64,000 bases of DNA from Hydrogenovibrio sp. SC-1 (GCF_002848135.1 NZ_PKGB01000005.1:1-64000), one strand, 5' to 3'. Positions 38,701-49,851 are shown, numbered from the stretch's first letter. Translations and numbers: made by a program. Notes: generated by a model not told the origin, from the letters alone.

Positions 38701-39392
38701 GTACGGATCAAAAAAAAGCCGTTGTCTTACTTTCTGGCGGGTTAGACTCGGCAACCGTGCTAGCGGTCGCACAATCACAAGGGTATGAATGTCATACGCT
38801 CAGCTTTGATTATGGACAAAGACACAAGGTTGAGTTGCATGCTGCGCAAGCGCTCGCCAATCATTTTAAGGTGGCTTCTCATCGCGTGATGCAAATGAAT
38901 ATGCATGCGATTGGTGGCTCGGCCTTAACCGACAATCTCATTGATGTTCCGATTGAAGGCGTGGAAGACAATCAGATTCCGGTCACCTATGTGCCAGCGC
39001 GCAATACGGTGTTTTTGTCTTATGCACTTGGCTTAGCCGAAGTACTTGAAGCTGATGATATTTTTATCGGTGTCAATGCCGTGGACTATTCCGGCTATCC
39101 TGATTGCCGTCCAGAGTATATCGCCGCATTTGAGACCCTAGCCAACCTAGCGACCAAAGCAGGTGTAGAAGGGCATCGTATGCACATTCAAACACCGTTA
39201 ATATCGCTCACCAAAGCCCAGATTATCCAGACGGGTGTGCAGTTAGGTGTGGACTACAGTCAAACGGTTTCCTGCTACCAAGCTAATGAAAATGGCCAGG
39301 CCTGTGGGGTTTGTGATTCCTGTCGGCTGAGAAAGCAAGGATTCAAAGAAGCGGGCATAGCCGATCCCACCCGCTATGTTACATTAGCCTAA
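38697..39392 (+). CDS. queC: 7-cyano-7-deazaguanine synthase QueC
   Basis: 231 residues from TTG, overlapping the cpoB stop. ATP-pyrophosphatase loop [35 protein letters not shown] and the zinc cysteines [18 protein letters not shown] are all present. It converts 7-carboxy-7-deazaguanine to preQ0 in queuosine synthesis. queE, which often accompanies queC after cpoB, is not here. A one-mismatch palindrome (39296-39305) overlaps the zinc-site codons. Confidence 0.95.
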   Translation: MSTDQKKAVVLLSGGLDSATVLAVAQSQGYECHTLSFDYGQRHKVELHAAQALANHFKVASHRVMQMNMHAIGGSALTDNLIDVPIEGVEDNQIPVTYVPARNTVFLSYALGLAEVLEADDIFIGVNAVDYSGYPDCRPEYIAAFETLANLATKAGVEGHRMHIQTPLISLTKAQIIQTGVQLGVDYSQTVSCYQANENGQACGVCDSCRLRKQGFKEAGIADPTRYVTLA

Positions 39393-39424
39393 GCGCAAAA
39401 AAGCTAAAAACCCAAAAAAACAAC

Positions 39425-39452
39425 TTGCTAAAAGTCACCTAGCTTGTATAAT
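39425..39452 (+). promoter_or_regulatory. Promoter of tRNA-Lys
   Basis: TTGCTA, 16-base spacer, TATAAT (39447-39452), followed by ACGCCCC: a GC-rich discriminator of the kind seen at stringently controlled stable-RNA promoters. Predicted start near 39459, about ten bases before the tRNA. Confidence 0.75.
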
Positions 39453-39469
39453 ACGCCCCATTCCAGAGA

Positions 39470-39545
39470 GGGTCGTTAGCTCAGCTGGTAGAGCAGTTGG
39501 CTTTTAACCAATTGGTCGCGCGTTCGAATCGCGCACGACCCACCA
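39470..39545 (+). tRNA. tRNA-Lys (anticodon UUU)
   Basis: 76 bases with encoded CCA. Acceptor GGGTCGT/ACGACCC, D-arm GCTCAGCTGGTAGAGC, anticodon loop CTTTTAA with TTT, and T-arm GCGCGTTCGAATCGCGC all pair. Discriminator A. Single gene with its own promoter. Confidence 0.97.
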
Positions 39546-39773
39546 TTTTCAAATTCTCGTTGTTTTCCGTTATATTCTCCTCATCGATAAAGACTTGTTT
39601 TTACCTTATTTCTGAAGAAACACATTAAAATGCTATAAAGTTTACTTACTGACAAGCAAGGTAAAAAATGAACTTCTATTCGGTGCTTTAATGCCCAGGC
39701 TTTTGCGAAATGCGATACCATACTGTCTTCTGAATTTTTACAATTAACTCATAACCCCTAATAAGGAACCTCT

Positions 39774-40616
39774 ATGCTCGTTAGCCATTCTGGCCGTTTT
39801 CATGCGGATGAAGTATTTGCCATTGCTATGATTTTGATGATTGAAGACAGGGAAATCGTGCGGTCAAGAGATCAAGAAGTGATAGACCGAGCAGAAATCG
39901 TGTTGGATGTTGGCGGTGAGTATGATCCAGAAAGGCTGCGTTTTGATCATCATCAAAACAGCTTTACCCGAACGCGTGAAGACGGTACGCCTTATGCCAC
40001 TGCCGGTTTAGTTTGGGAGCATTATGGTGCAAAAATCCTGGCAGCGAAAGGGCTAGAAGGGGATTATGAAATTCAGTTTGCATTAGAGTGGGTGGATAAA
40101 AAAATTATCCGTGATATTGATGCAGTGGATAATGGCTTGTTTACCGACGACCCGCGACCGTCTGTATCGATGTTGGTTGGGATGATGAATGCGTCTTCAA
40201 CGGACGAGGTTGAGCGGCAAGAGGCGGCCTTCCAAGACGCGATTGCGTTTACCCGTAATATTTTAAATAATTTTATTCAGGCGGCGATTAAGGAAGCAGA
40301 AGTGGTTGTGGCGCTGGAGGCCTGCGCTGAAAACGTGGAAGAAGGCATTTTGGTTCTGGAAGAAAATTTACCGTTTAAAGATTTTATTCGTTCTCATCCC
40401 GAAATTGCCCGAGTGGTTTATCCGAAAGGTAGTGAAGGGTATGGCGTATTCTGTAACGGCAAGAAAAATCATTTACCTGAACGTTTTCGGGGTTTGAGAG
40501 ATGAAGAATTAAAAGCGGTGTTAGGGTTGGACGATGCTGTCTTTTGTCATAAATCTGGGTTTATGTCAGTTTGCAGAAGTTTTGAGAGTGCTTTGGCAAT
40601 GGCGAAAAGCCAATAA
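39774..40616 (+). CDS. MYG1-family (UPF0160) DHH-like metal phosphoesterase/exonuclease
   Basis: 280 residues. SGRFHADEVFAIAMI holds HxD, DVGGEYDPERLRFDHHQ the D..DHH motif and IRDIDAVDNG another metal ligand, so the catalytic set of the MYG1 family is intact. The eukaryotic homologue is a 3'-5' RNA exonuclease; bacterial members are uncharacterised. AAGGAACCTCT precedes the start. Standalone gene between two tRNAs, with a palindrome terminator downstream. Confidence 0.85.
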   Translation: MLVSHSGRFHADEVFAIAMILMIEDREIVRSRDQEVIDRAEIVLDVGGEYDPERLRFDHHQNSFTRTREDGTPYATAGLVWEHYGAKILAAKGLEGDYEIQFALEWVDKKIIRDIDAVDNGLFTDDPRPSVSMLVGMMNASSTDEVERQEAAFQDAIAFTRNILNNFIQAAIKEAEVVVALEACAENVEEGILVLEENLPFKDFIRSHPEIARVVYPKGSEGYGVFCNGKKNHLPERFRGLRDEELKAVLGLDDAVFCHKSGFMSVCRSFESALAMAKSQ

Positions 40617-40668
40617 TGTTTTAGAAATACCTAAAAAGACATGATTGAGAACCTGCCGTTTCAGAGTC

Positions 40669-40695
40669 CTAAACAACCAGGCCTGGTGTTTTTTG
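40669..40695 (+). terminator. Terminator after the MYG1-family gene (palindrome copy 9)
   Basis: Core at 40677-40686 within AAACAACCAGGCCTGGTGTTTTTT. Allowing one bulged A the stem reaches about eight pairs and is followed by TTTTTT. It lies only 45 bases before tRNA-Arg, whose promoter (TAAAAT at 40709-40714) must therefore start right behind it. Confidence 0.7.
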
Positions 40696-40730
40696 AAAGC
40701 AAAGCTGTTAAAATAGCGCCGCTTTATTCA

Positions 40731-40805
40731 GCGGCCATAGTTAAAGGGATATAACCACCCCCTCCTAAGGGGTAGTTCCAGGTTCGAGTCCTGGTGGCTG
40801 CGCCA
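40731..40805 (+). tRNA. tRNA-Arg (anticodon CCU)
   Basis: 75 bases with encoded CCA. Acceptor GCGGCCA/TGGCTGC (one G-T pair), anticodon stem ACCCC/GGGGT with loop CTCCTAA (CCT), T-arm CCAGGTTCGAGTCCTGG. Discriminator G. Reads the rare AGG codon. Confidence 0.95.
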
Positions 40806-40830
40806 TTTCCTCCGTTATTTCATTCCTAAT

Positions 40831-41601
40831 CTAATCTTTGAGTTTTTCGGCAATGCTTTGTAGCTTGGGCAGAGTTAAGTTGTGCTGTTCGGCTAGGTTC
40901 AGTGCACGCTTCAGTCGAGCGGGAGCAGAACGTCCCATGCATTGGTGGTTTGGATCACCGTCAAAGGCTTCGTTGAGGCCGTCCATTAATGGTTGAGCAT
41001 CGCTTTTGTGTCCGGTTAAGGCATCTTGCAGTGTAATGACTTCATTTGCCACCTCGGTTAATAACTCTGGATGTTGTTCTTTTAATTGTTGAACATTGCC
41101 CCCTGATTCCAGACCTGCAATATTGGTGGTTAGGATGTAGACGTTTTTTCTAACCAGTTCATAGCTTAGATCTTCCATTGAATCGAGCTGTTGGCAGGGT
41201 AGGTCAACTTGTGCCAGTGCATTAAAGACCAGTTGGCTTCGCGGGCCATAAACAGGAGAGGGTAACACCACTTTTGAGTCCATTCCTTTTTTCTTTTCAA
41301 ACCAAACGGAAATCACCGTCGGGTCAATTAGATGAGTATTTTCCCAATCTTTGGGTAACAACTCGTTTTGGATAAGAATGGTTTTGTCAGCCCATTGATT
41401 GGGAATAGTTTTTAATGTGTCTTGCAGGTCGGCTTCGCCAACCGCAATTAGCACGGCAGCTGGCTTGGATATTTCTTTAGCGACTTCTGCCATGTTATCT
41501 TGGCGACGCACCGCTTGAACCGGGTGACCGAGTTTTAAAAAGCCTCTGGCAAAAACGCTACCCAGTTCGCCCATTCCAACCACGATAATCGTGTCTTTCA
41601 T
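40831..41601 (-). CDS. NAD(P)-binding dehydrogenase-like protein, substrate unknown
   Basis: 256 residues from MKDTIIVVGMGELGSVFARG, preceded by AAGGAAAAAC; the longer frame to 41685 lacks a ribosome site. The start is a Rossmann GxGxxG fold like 6-phosphogluconate or ketopantoate reductases, but the C-terminal half (SMEDLSYELVRKNVYILTTNIAGL...) does not match a family I recognise with certainty. Cytosolic. Converges on tRNA-Arg. Confidence 0.65.
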   Translation of the reverse strand: MKDTIIVVGMGELGSVFARGFLKLGHPVQAVRRQDNMAEVAKEISKPAAVLIAVGEADLQDTLKTIPNQWADKTILIQNELLPKDWENTHLIDPTVISVWFEKKKGMDSKVVLPSPVYGPRSQLVFNALAQVDLPCQQLDSMEDLSYELVRKNVYILTTNIAGLESGGNVQQLKEQHPELLTEVANEVITLQDALTGHKSDAQPLMDGLNEAFDGDPNHQCMGRSAPARLKRALNLAEQHNLTLPKLQSIAEKLKD

Positions 41602-41755
41602 TGTTTTTCCTTTTCTCAATTGTATTCCTATTGGGACTATTTTAGCGGAAGTGTGTACCGAATTCGAGGCACGATTTCGGTGCAATGGGTGATTTTAGGT
41701 TCAGGATTAGGGTAGAATAAAGCCAACTAATTTTATGCATTTAAAAAGGGTCTGT

Positions 41756-42016
41756 ATGGCGAGCAAAAAACCGAAATTTACCTGGCATTATTACTCTATG
41801 GCGATGGGGGCTTTGGGCGCTATGCTGGCGGCTACTTTATCGGCATGGAGTGCACTCTTTTGTGCCATTGGGTTTGCCTTGTTAAGTCATCCTGTGTTGC
41901 CATTTAAGTCGCTGACGCGTACCGTTTTTTTGGTGATGTTTTTTATTTTGTATGTGTTTGCCTTTCCGGATGCTAATGTGGTGCAAAATATGATGTCGGC
42001 CTCGCCAACCAAATAA
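41756..42016 (+). CDS. Small two-helix membrane protein, unrecognised
   Basis: 86 residues from MASKKPKFTWHYY with AAAGGG five bases upstream. Two closely spaced hydrophobic segments (about 13-36 and 48-70). No family recognised. Eleven bases upstream of the DtxR-type regulator, so probably co-transcribed with it. Confidence 0.65.
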   Translation: MASKKPKFTWHYYSMAMGALGAMLAATLSAWSALFCAIGFALLSHPVLPFKSLTRTVFLVMFFILYVFAFPDANVVQNMMSASPTK

Positions 42017-42027
42017 GAGAGTGATTG

Positions 42028-42693
42028 ATGGCGAGTCAAGCGTTAGAAGATTATTTAAAAATTATTTTTAAATTGGAAGAAGTCAATGCAGAATCTGGCT
42101 TAGACAAAGGGATTTCAACATCGGCGATTGCAGAGCGATTATCGATCTCTCAGGCATCTGTGTCGAATATGTTGAAAAAATTGTCTGAAAAAAAATTCAT
42201 TGAGTATGCGCCTTATTACGGCGTGACCTTAACCGATCAAGGTCGAAAAATCGCCTTGAAAATGTTACGGCGTCACCGAGTTCTGGAATTGTATCTGGTA
42301 GAACGATTGGGCTATCAATGGGATGAGGTGGATGCTGAGGCAGAGGTGATGGAACATGCGGTGTCAGATCGGTTGGTGAACCGAATGTGGGAAGAGTTGG
42401 GTCGACCCACCCAAGATCCACATGGCTCGCCTATTCCCGATCAGCATGGCAATATGGAAGTGCAAAAGATGGTGAGTTTGTGTGAAGCGACGCCCGATGA
42501 AAGTTGTCAGGTTATCCGTATTCAAAATCGCACGCCTGAAGAGTTGCGCTATTTATTTTCGATGGGTTTAGTGAAAGGGGCGCAGGTGAAAGTGTTTGAA
42601 AAAGCGCCCTTTGAAGGTCCCTTGTCGGTTGAAGTCGATGGGACGCAATTTGCGTTGGATTTTAGATTGGCGCAATCCATTTTTGTTGCATAA
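42028..42693 (+). CDS. DtxR/MntR-family metal-dependent regulator
   Basis: 221 residues. Winged helix with ISTSAIAERLSISQASVSNMLKKLSEKKFIEY, a dimerisation/metal domain (RRHRVLELYLVERLGYQWDEVDAEAEVMEHAVSDRLVNRM) with the expected Glu/His ligands, and a C-terminal SH3-like FeoA domain. This three-domain form is typical of DtxR/IdeR-type iron or manganese sensors. No metal transporter gene is adjacent, so the target metal is not indicated. ntrB follows after nine bases. Confidence 0.87.
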   Translation: MASQALEDYLKIIFKLEEVNAESGLDKGISTSAIAERLSISQASVSNMLKKLSEKKFIEYAPYYGVTLTDQGRKIALKMLRRHRVLELYLVERLGYQWDEVDAEAEVMEHAVSDRLVNRMWEELGRPTQDPHGSPIPDQHGNMEVQKMVSLCEATPDESCQVIRIQNRTPEELRYLFSMGLVKGAQVKVFEKAPFEGPLSVEVDGTQFALDFRLAQSIFVA

Positions 42694-42702
42694 GGAATCG
42701 TT

Positions 42703-43788
42703 ATGACGAACCGGATTACCCAGTCAATCAGTGAGCATGAAATTTTGGCAGGTTTGACCACTGCCGTGGTCTGGATTGATAAGAATGAGAACATTGGCTA
42801 TATCAATCTGGCTGGAGCTGAACTGTTACAGCTAAGCTCCCAAAGAGTGATTGGTATGAACTGGCGGTATATTTTGCCGAAGTTATTAGATGATATTCAT
42901 TCGTGTGGTACGGGGCGTTTAACGATTCATGAATATACGATTCGGTTACCGGATGCACAGAAGCTGCATGTGACTTGTACCATTTCTTATTATGAAATGG
43001 CCGATGAAGATGGGTGGTTGATTGAACTTTATAATACCGAACGTCATCACCGTATTGCCGAAGAAGATGAACGTTGGCACCAGTATGAAGCGGGAAATCT
43101 TCTGGTTCGAACCTTGGCGCATGAAATTAAAAATCCATTAGCGGGCATTTATGGCTCAACCCAATTATTGACAAAGCGTTTTCCTGATAATGCCAAAGCC
43201 GAACCTTTTTTGGACGTTATTCAAAAAGAAGTTAAGCGTTTACAAAATTTGGTCGATCGCATGTTAGGGCCGCGTGGAGATGCGGATAAGGAGCCGGTTA
43301 ATATTCACGAATTGATCAGCTATGTACTGGAAGTGGTGCGTGGCGATAAACCCGATTATGTTTTTATCAAACTCGACTACGATCCCAGTATCCCAGAAAT
43401 TTCGATGGATTTTGAAGCGATGGTTCAAGCCTTATTGAACTTGGTCATCAATGCGATACAGGCAATGGAACAACATGGCGGTATGTTGACGATTCGAACA
43501 CGCGTGGAGTCAAAGTTTACGCTGGGTACAAAAACCTATCCATTGGTTGCGGTAATTAGTGTGATTGATGAAGGCGAAGGGATTGATAAATCGGTGTTTG
43601 ATTCGATTTTTTATCCGATGGTGACCAGCAAGAAAAACGGTTCTGGGTTGGGCCTGTCGGTCTCCCAAAATATTGTGCGCCAACATGGCGGTTTGATTGT
43701 TGCCGAAAGTGAGCCCGGCCACACGGTTTTTAATATTTATTTACCTTTTGATCACAATCGAGTGGAAATCGCTCGACATAATCAATAG
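42703..43788 (+). CDS. glnL: Nitrogen regulation sensor kinase NtrB
   Basis: 361 residues: N-terminal PAS domain (about 12-120), HisKA with phospho-acceptor H140 in LAHEIKNPLAGI, and an HATPase domain (NLVINAIQAM, DEGEGID, GSGLGLSVSQNIV). No membrane segments, as expected for the cytosolic NtrB controlled by PII. Its usual partners ntrC and, 2 kb on, glnB are present; glnA is not. Confidence 0.93.
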   Translation: MTNRITQSISEHEILAGLTTAVVWIDKNENIGYINLAGAELLQLSSQRVIGMNWRYILPKLLDDIHSCGTGRLTIHEYTIRLPDAQKLHVTCTISYYEMADEDGWLIELYNTERHHRIAEEDERWHQYEAGNLLVRTLAHEIKNPLAGIYGSTQLLTKRFPDNAKAEPFLDVIQKEVKRLQNLVDRMLGPRGDADKEPVNIHELISYVLEVVRGDKPDYVFIKLDYDPSIPEISMDFEAMVQALLNLVINAIQAMEQHGGMLTIRTRVESKFTLGTKTYPLVAVISVIDEGEGIDKSVFDSIFYPMVTSKKNGSGLGLSVSQNIVRQHGGLIVAESEPGHTVFNIYLPFDHNRVEIARHNQ

Positions 43789-43802
43789 AAATTGGATTAT
43801 TT

Positions 43803-45251
43803 ATGGAAAATGAAACTACCTCCTCTTCGGTTCCTGTCATTTGGATTGTTGATGATGATGCGTCTATACGGTGGGTATTAACCGAATCGTTAGATGATCG
43901 CCCATATAAAGTTCGCGCTTTTGACTCGGCCATTGAAGCCATGCGCCATTTACACTCTGAACCGCCAACTGTAGTGATATCTGATGTGCGTATGCCGGGT
44001 ATGGATGGGTTGGAGTTTATGGATACCTTGCATGACTTCGATAAACAGATTCCGGTCATTATTATGACGGCGCATGCCGATTTGAATACCGCTGTTAAGT
44101 CTTTCCAAAACAGTGCGTTTGAATACTTGCCTAAGCCGTTTGAAATTGATGATGCATTGATGATTATCGACCGCGCCGTTAAGCGTCAGATGTCGGGTGG
44201 TCGACGGGTTAAAAAATCGAAACAAACCAAGCAGCCTTTGAATATTATCGGTTCGGCACCTGCCATGCAGGAAGTCTTCCGTATTTTAGGGCGGGTATCC
44301 CAATTGGATGTGACGGTGTTGATTACTGGGGAAACGGGAACCGGTAAGGAATTGGTAGCTCGCGCACTTTACGAATTAAGTGATCGTTCTAATCAACCCT
44401 TTGTCGCGATTAATACCGCAGCTATTCCAAGGGACTTACTGGAATCGGAATTGTTTGGTCATGAAAAAGGGTCCTTTACTGGCGCGCATACCCAAAGAGT
44501 GGGGCGATTTGAAGAGGCAAATGGTGGAACCCTATTTTTAGATGAAATTGGGGATATGCCGGTTGATTTACAAACCCGCTTGCTACGTGTATTAAATGAT
44601 GGCACCTTTTATCGTGTTGGGGGCAAAACGCCAATTAAAACCGATGTGCGTATTGTGGCGGCAACCCACCAAAATATGCAGAAACTGGTAAAAGAAGGGC
44701 GTTTCCGGGAAGATTTATTGTATCGTCTCAATGTGATTCGTATTAAGGTGCCGCCATTACGTGAGCGTAAAGAAGATATTTTACCGATTGTCCGTTATTA
44801 CCTAGCTGAAGAGGCCAAGGCTTACGGGTTGGAAGAAAAACGACTCAGTAAGCCATTGGAAAAATTCTTGGTAGGATTGAGTTGGCCGGGGAATGTTCGA
44901 CAAATTCGCAGCTTGTGCACCTGGTTAACGATTATGGCACCCGATAAGATTGTTCATACTGAAGATTTGCCTTTGGAGCTTCAGCAGGGCTTTGAAACTT
45001 CTGCCAGTGAACAAGTTGAGGCTGGCTCTTCGGTTGAAGATTGGGAAACGCCGCTCAGAATTTGGGCAACTCAGTTTTTAGCCAATGGCAAAACGGAATT
45101 ACACACGGAAGCTGAAAAGCGTTTTGAGAAGGTGTTAATTGAAGTGGCGATGCATGCCAGTATGAATCATCGCCAAAAAGCGGCTCAGCTGTTGGGATGG
45201 GGGCGGAATACCTTAACGCGTAAAACTCAAGCCTTGGGGATGGATGATTGA
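43803..45251 (+). CDS. glnG: Nitrogen regulation response regulator NtrC
   Basis: 482 residues: receiver domain with phospho-acceptor D61 ([13 protein letters not shown]), AAA+ domain with Walker A GETGTGKE at 176-183 and [10 protein letters not shown], and a Fis-type helix-turn-helix at the end ([24 protein letters not shown]). The sigma-54 contact loop at 223-228 is GSFTGA instead of the usual GAFTGA. It activates sigma-54 promoters under nitrogen limitation. Directly follows ntrB. Confidence 0.94.
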   Translation: MENETTSSSVPVIWIVDDDASIRWVLTESLDDRPYKVRAFDSAIEAMRHLHSEPPTVVISDVRMPGMDGLEFMDTLHDFDKQIPVIIMTAHADLNTAVKSFQNSAFEYLPKPFEIDDALMIIDRAVKRQMSGGRRVKKSKQTKQPLNIIGSAPAMQEVFRILGRVSQLDVTVLITGETGTGKELVARALYELSDRSNQPFVAINTAAIPRDLLESELFGHEKGSFTGAHTQRVGRFEEANGGTLFLDEIGDMPVDLQTRLLRVLNDGTFYRVGGKTPIKTDVRIVAATHQNMQKLVKEGRFREDLLYRLNVIRIKVPPLRERKEDILPIVRYYLAEEAKAYGLEEKRLSKPLEKFLVGLSWPGNVRQIRSLCTWLTIMAPDKIVHTEDLPLELQQGFETSASEQVEAGSSVEDWETPLRIWATQFLANGKTELHTEAEKRFEKVLIEVAMHASMNHRQKAAQLLGWGRNTLTRKTQALGMDD

Positions 45252-45271
45252 TTTTATGAGCGGCCTCTCGC

Positions 45272-46048
45272 ATGATTGCTGAATGGCTGACATATCTTTC
45301 AACGCCTTGTTTGCCCTATGTCCGAAAAATGGGGTATTTAAGTGAAGCCATTGCGATGCGGGCACGGCATAAACGTTGTCATCATAGTTGGCAAAATCAT
45401 TTTCAAGCATGTCAAAACGCCATTTTAGACGCGGCATCTCAGTGTCAGCAACACCGTCATTTGGTGGTCATGGGGGCTGGGTCGCTAGAAGATATTCCGT
45501 TAGCGCAACTCAGTCAACAATTTCAAACCATTTATTTAGTGGATTTGGTCTTTTTAAAGCCTGCTAAGCAGTTGGCTGAGCACTATGCTAATGTGACGCT
45601 GATTGTGGCAGATGTGTCAGGCATCTTGCCCCAGGTGTTTGCTGGTGACACGCAATTAGCTTATGAAAATGTCTGGCAACCGGATTCGTTAGCAGATGTG
45701 GATATGGTGGTGTCGTTGAATTTGGCCACCCAATTGCCGTTAATTCCCGTGCGTTGGTTAATGGATCGTTTTAACTTGGATGATCAAGCGGCTGACCAGA
45801 TGGGCAAAGCGATTATTAAAGCGCACTTGAAGCAGTTGAACGACTATTCGGGAGTGAAGTGCTTAATCGCAGATCGTCAGATAACAGAGTATGACGCAGA
45901 AGGTCGTTTGATTGATCAATTTGATCCAGCTTGGGATGTTGCTTTGCCAGAGGCGGGTTTGGCTTGGGATTGGGAGGTGATTCCGTTAGGCGAATCAGTT
46001 CATAAAACGCGACAAATCAATCGTGTTGGTGCGTCTATTTGGTCTTGA
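45272..46048 (+). CDS. Unrecognised protein between ntrC and glnB
   Basis: 258 residues, soluble. HLVVMGAGSLEDIPLAQL resembles a Rossmann/SAM-type glycine loop followed by YLVDLVFLKPAKQLAEHYANVTLIVADVSG, compatible with a degenerate methyltransferase fold. The tail (LGESVHKTRQINRVGASIWS) is distinctive. No family name can be given. It begins 20 bases after ntrC on the same strand. Confidence 0.6.
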   Translation: MIAEWLTYLSTPCLPYVRKMGYLSEAIAMRARHKRCHHSWQNHFQACQNAILDAASQCQQHRHLVVMGAGSLEDIPLAQLSQQFQTIYLVDLVFLKPAKQLAEHYANVTLIVADVSGILPQVFAGDTQLAYENVWQPDSLADVDMVVSLNLATQLPLIPVRWLMDRFNLDDQAADQMGKAIIKAHLKQLNDYSGVKCLIADRQITEYDAEGRLIDQFDPAWDVALPEAGLAWDWEVIPLGESVHKTRQINRVGASIWS

Positions 46049-46078
46049 ATAGCACCTTTGATTTGCTTGTAAAATTTA

Positions 46079-46110
46079 CCTAAAAATAACCAGGCCTGGT
46101 CATTTTTAGG
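46079..46110. terminator. Bidirectional terminator with CCAGGCCTGG core (copy 10)
   Basis: Core at 46090-46099; the flanking CCTAAAAAT and ATTTTTAGG arms extend it to a 32-bp palindrome with a single mismatched pair. It separates the convergent 45272-46048 gene and glnB, with a T-run on both strands. Confidence 0.85.
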
Positions 46111-46123
46111 CGTGAGGTGTGTT

Positions 46124-47357
<1,234 letters not shown>

Positions 47358-47578
47358 GGGGTTTCCTTAAGTATAAGCTTGATTCGCTCAAGCATTTTGA
47401 TTGGGCGTATTATAAAAGGATTCTGTTATTGAGGCGATGTTCATTTCAAAAAAACGCTTAGGTTTAAGGTATAATGCCACGCAATTATTGAGAGTGGATT
47501 AAAATTCGCCCTTACAACCCAATTTGAAATTAGGATTTGTCGAAAAAACATGACAGATCAGTCGATTAGGAGAAAAGA

Positions 47579-48790
47579 ATGTCGGATATTAATAAAGTCG
47601 TGTTGGCATATTCTGGTGGGTTAGATACCTCGATTATTGCGAAATGGTTGCAGGATGAGTACCAGTGTGAAGTGGTGACCTTTACTGCCGATATTGGTCA
47701 GGGTGAAGAAGTTGAACCCGCGCGTGCTAAAGCGCAAGCCATGGGTATTAAAGAAATTTTCATTGAAGATTTGCGTGAAGAATTCGCTCGCGATTTTGTA
47801 TTCCCGATGATGCGTGCTAATGCGATTTATGAAGGGGAGTATCGTTTGGGGACTTCTATTGCGCGACCATTGATTTCAAAGCGCTTAGTTGAAATTGCCC
47901 AAGAAGTGGGTGCAGATGCGATTTCACATGGCGCGACCGGTAAAGGAAATGACCAGGTTCGCTTTGAATTGAATGCGTATGCATTAATGCCTGATGTCAA
48001 AGTCATTGCACCTTGGCGTGAGTGGGATTTGTTGTCACGTGAAAAGCTGATGGCGTATGCTGAAAAACACAATATTGCGATTGAAAAGAAAAAGGGTAAA
48101 AAATCACCTTATTCAATGGATGCAAACCTGTTACATATTTCTTATGAAGGGGGCATTATTGAAGATCCGGCTAATGAACCTGAAGAAGATATGTGGCTTT
48201 GGACCGTTTCACCTGAAAATGCGCCTGATCAACCGACCTACTTGGATATTGGTTACGACAAAGGTGATATTGTCTCAATTAATGGTGAAGCCATGTCTCC
48301 GGCAACTGTGATGGAATATCTAAACAAGGTGGGGGGCGAAAATGGTATTGGCCGTGATGATTTAGTTGAAAACCGTTTTGTGGGTATGAAAGCACGCGGT
48401 TGTTATGAAACCCCAGCGGGTACCATTATGCTAAAAGCCCATCGAGCAATAGAATCCCTGACATTGGATCGCAATGCCGCGCACTTAAAAGATGAATTGA
48501 TGCCGAAGTATGCTGAAATGATTTATAACGGTTTTTGGTTTAGCCCTGAGCGTGAGATGTTGCAAGCTTTGATTGATCAGTCTCAAGCTTATGTTTCTGG
48601 AAATGTTCGTTTGAAACTCTATAAGGGTAATGTGGTGGTTGTCGGTCGTACTTCAGAAAACAGCCTATTTGACGAAGCCATTGCCACGTTTGAAGAAGAT
48701 GGCGGTGCTTACGATCATAAAGATGCCGAAGGCTTTATTAAATTGAATGCCTTACGTCTGAGAACCGCGGCTAAGAAACGTTTGAAATGA
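47579..48790 (+). CDS. argG: Argininosuccinate synthase
   Basis: 403 residues. ATP loop AYSGGLDTS at about 9-17, [16 protein letters not shown] substrate loop and [20 protein letters not shown], all conserved. It joins citrulline and aspartate. AGGAGAAAAGA precedes the start, and a TATAAT-like -10 (47470-47475) lies about 110 bases upstream with no clear -35. The stop overlaps pgpA (ATGA), an unusual partner pairing. Confidence 0.97.
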   Translation: MSDINKVVLAYSGGLDTSIIAKWLQDEYQCEVVTFTADIGQGEEVEPARAKAQAMGIKEIFIEDLREEFARDFVFPMMRANAIYEGEYRLGTSIARPLISKRLVEIAQEVGADAISHGATGKGNDQVRFELNAYALMPDVKVIAPWREWDLLSREKLMAYAEKHNIAIEKKKGKKSPYSMDANLLHISYEGGIIEDPANEPEEDMWLWTVSPENAPDQPTYLDIGYDKGDIVSINGEAMSPATVMEYLNKVGGENGIGRDDLVENRFVGMKARGCYETPAGTIMLKAHRAIESLTLDRNAAHLKDELMPKYAEMIYNGFWFSPEREMLQALIDQSQAYVSGNVRLKLYKGNVVVVGRTSENSLFDEAIATFEEDGGAYDHKDAEGFIKLNALRLRTAAKKRLK

Positions 48791-49272
48791 CACCAACGCC
48801 AAGTTTTCGAGACCTCTTGAATTCGCCAGTCCTGATGCTGGGGTTCGGTTTTGGCTCGGGACTGTCGCCTAAAGCACCTGGTACGGCTGGAACGCTTTTA
48901 GGATTGGTGTTATTTGTGCCATTGTTAATTTGGTTGCCAATGGCGGCGTTGGCTTTGTTGATCGCAGGTACCTTAATGGGATCAATGATTTGTGGCCGCT
49001 CAGCCGATGCCATTGGCGTTCATGATCATGGCGGGATTGTTTGGGATGAATTTGTTGGCATTTGGCTGGTATTAATTTGTCTGCCGGAACAGTCTTGGCT
49101 TTATTGGGTATTGGCATTTGTTTTTTTTCGAGTTTTTGATATTTTAAAACCTTGGCCGATTCGTTGGGCAGACCAACGAGTTGCCAATGGTTTTGGCATT
49201 ATGCTCGATGACATAATGGCAGCTTGTTATGCCATAATAATTATTTGGGGTTTGCAAACTGGCTTTTTGTAG
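48787..49272 (+). CDS. pgpA: Phosphatidylglycerophosphatase A
   Basis: 161 residues with several membrane segments. [19 protein letters not shown] and VWDEFVGIW are the family motifs, with the acidic residues implicated in metal binding. It dephosphorylates phosphatidylglycerol phosphate. Overlaps argG by four bases. Confidence 0.93.
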   Translation: MTPTPSFRDLLNSPVLMLGFGFGSGLSPKAPGTAGTLLGLVLFVPLLIWLPMAALALLIAGTLMGSMICGRSADAIGVHDHGGIVWDEFVGIWLVLICLPEQSWLYWVLAFVFFRVFDILKPWPIRWADQRVANGFGIMLDDIMAACYAIIIIWGLQTGFL

Positions 49273-49320
49273 TCTCTTTCGATATATTTTCTCAATTTAG
49301 AAATGAAGAGTGTGGTATTG

Positions 49321-49620
49321 ATGTTTACACAGTGTGAAGAAGTAAAGCAATTAATTAAAGAACAGAATGCACAATTGGTCGATGTGCGGACGCCAGAAGA
49401 GTTTGCAATGAGTCAATTGCCCGGTGCGGTCAATTTACCCTTGCATGAAATTCATATTACCGCTGAAACTAAATTGGACAAAAATTTACCGGTTATCGTT
49501 TTCTGCCGTTCAGGCCAGAGATCGCAAATGGCGATGCAGCTTTTGCAGTCATTTGGGTTTGGTTCTGTTTACAATATGGGACCCTACCAAGCTTGGTATC
49601 AATGTCCGGATGTCGCATAA
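49321..49620 (+). CDS. Single-domain rhodanese-like sulfurtransferase
   Basis: 99 residues from MFTQCEEVKQ (GAAGAG upstream; an ATG six codons earlier has no ribosome site). DVRTPEEF and the active-site C62 in VFCRSGQRSQMA identify a rhodanese domain able to carry persulfide sulfur. GlpE-like size. Cytosolic; role not indicated by neighbours. An intrinsic terminator follows. Confidence 0.88.
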   Translation: MFTQCEEVKQLIKEQNAQLVDVRTPEEFAMSQLPGAVNLPLHEIHITAETKLDKNLPVIVFCRSGQRSQMAMQLLQSFGFGSVYNMGPYQAWYQCPDVA

Positions 49621-49640
49621 AGCTATTCTCATAGTTTGTA

Positions 49641-49664
49641 AAAGCACCTTAGGGTGCTTTTTTT
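49641..49664 (+). terminator. Terminator after the rhodanese gene
   Basis: AAAGCACC-TTA-GGGTGCTTT with further Ts. Six bases past its T-run lies a separate 12-bp perfect palindrome, ATGCCTAGGCAT (49670-49681). Confidence 0.88.
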
Positions 49665-49851
49665 ATACCATGCCTAGGCATTTTCCTATGTCCAATCAGC
49701 AAAAAAACAGCAAATAAAAGAATAAGTATCTTTTACTTCGAACTCAGTTATTACGTATTTAATCTAGTAATTCCAGTTTGGTTGTTGTATGATTTCTAAA
49801 GGCTTTTTCGCATCTATTATCACTACGTGCAATTTATTTTTGGAGAACCCA

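Noticed and set aside
39546-39773. Seven-codon ORF with AAGG upstream in the gap after tRNA-Lys
   Set aside because: Too short to support; no structure around it.
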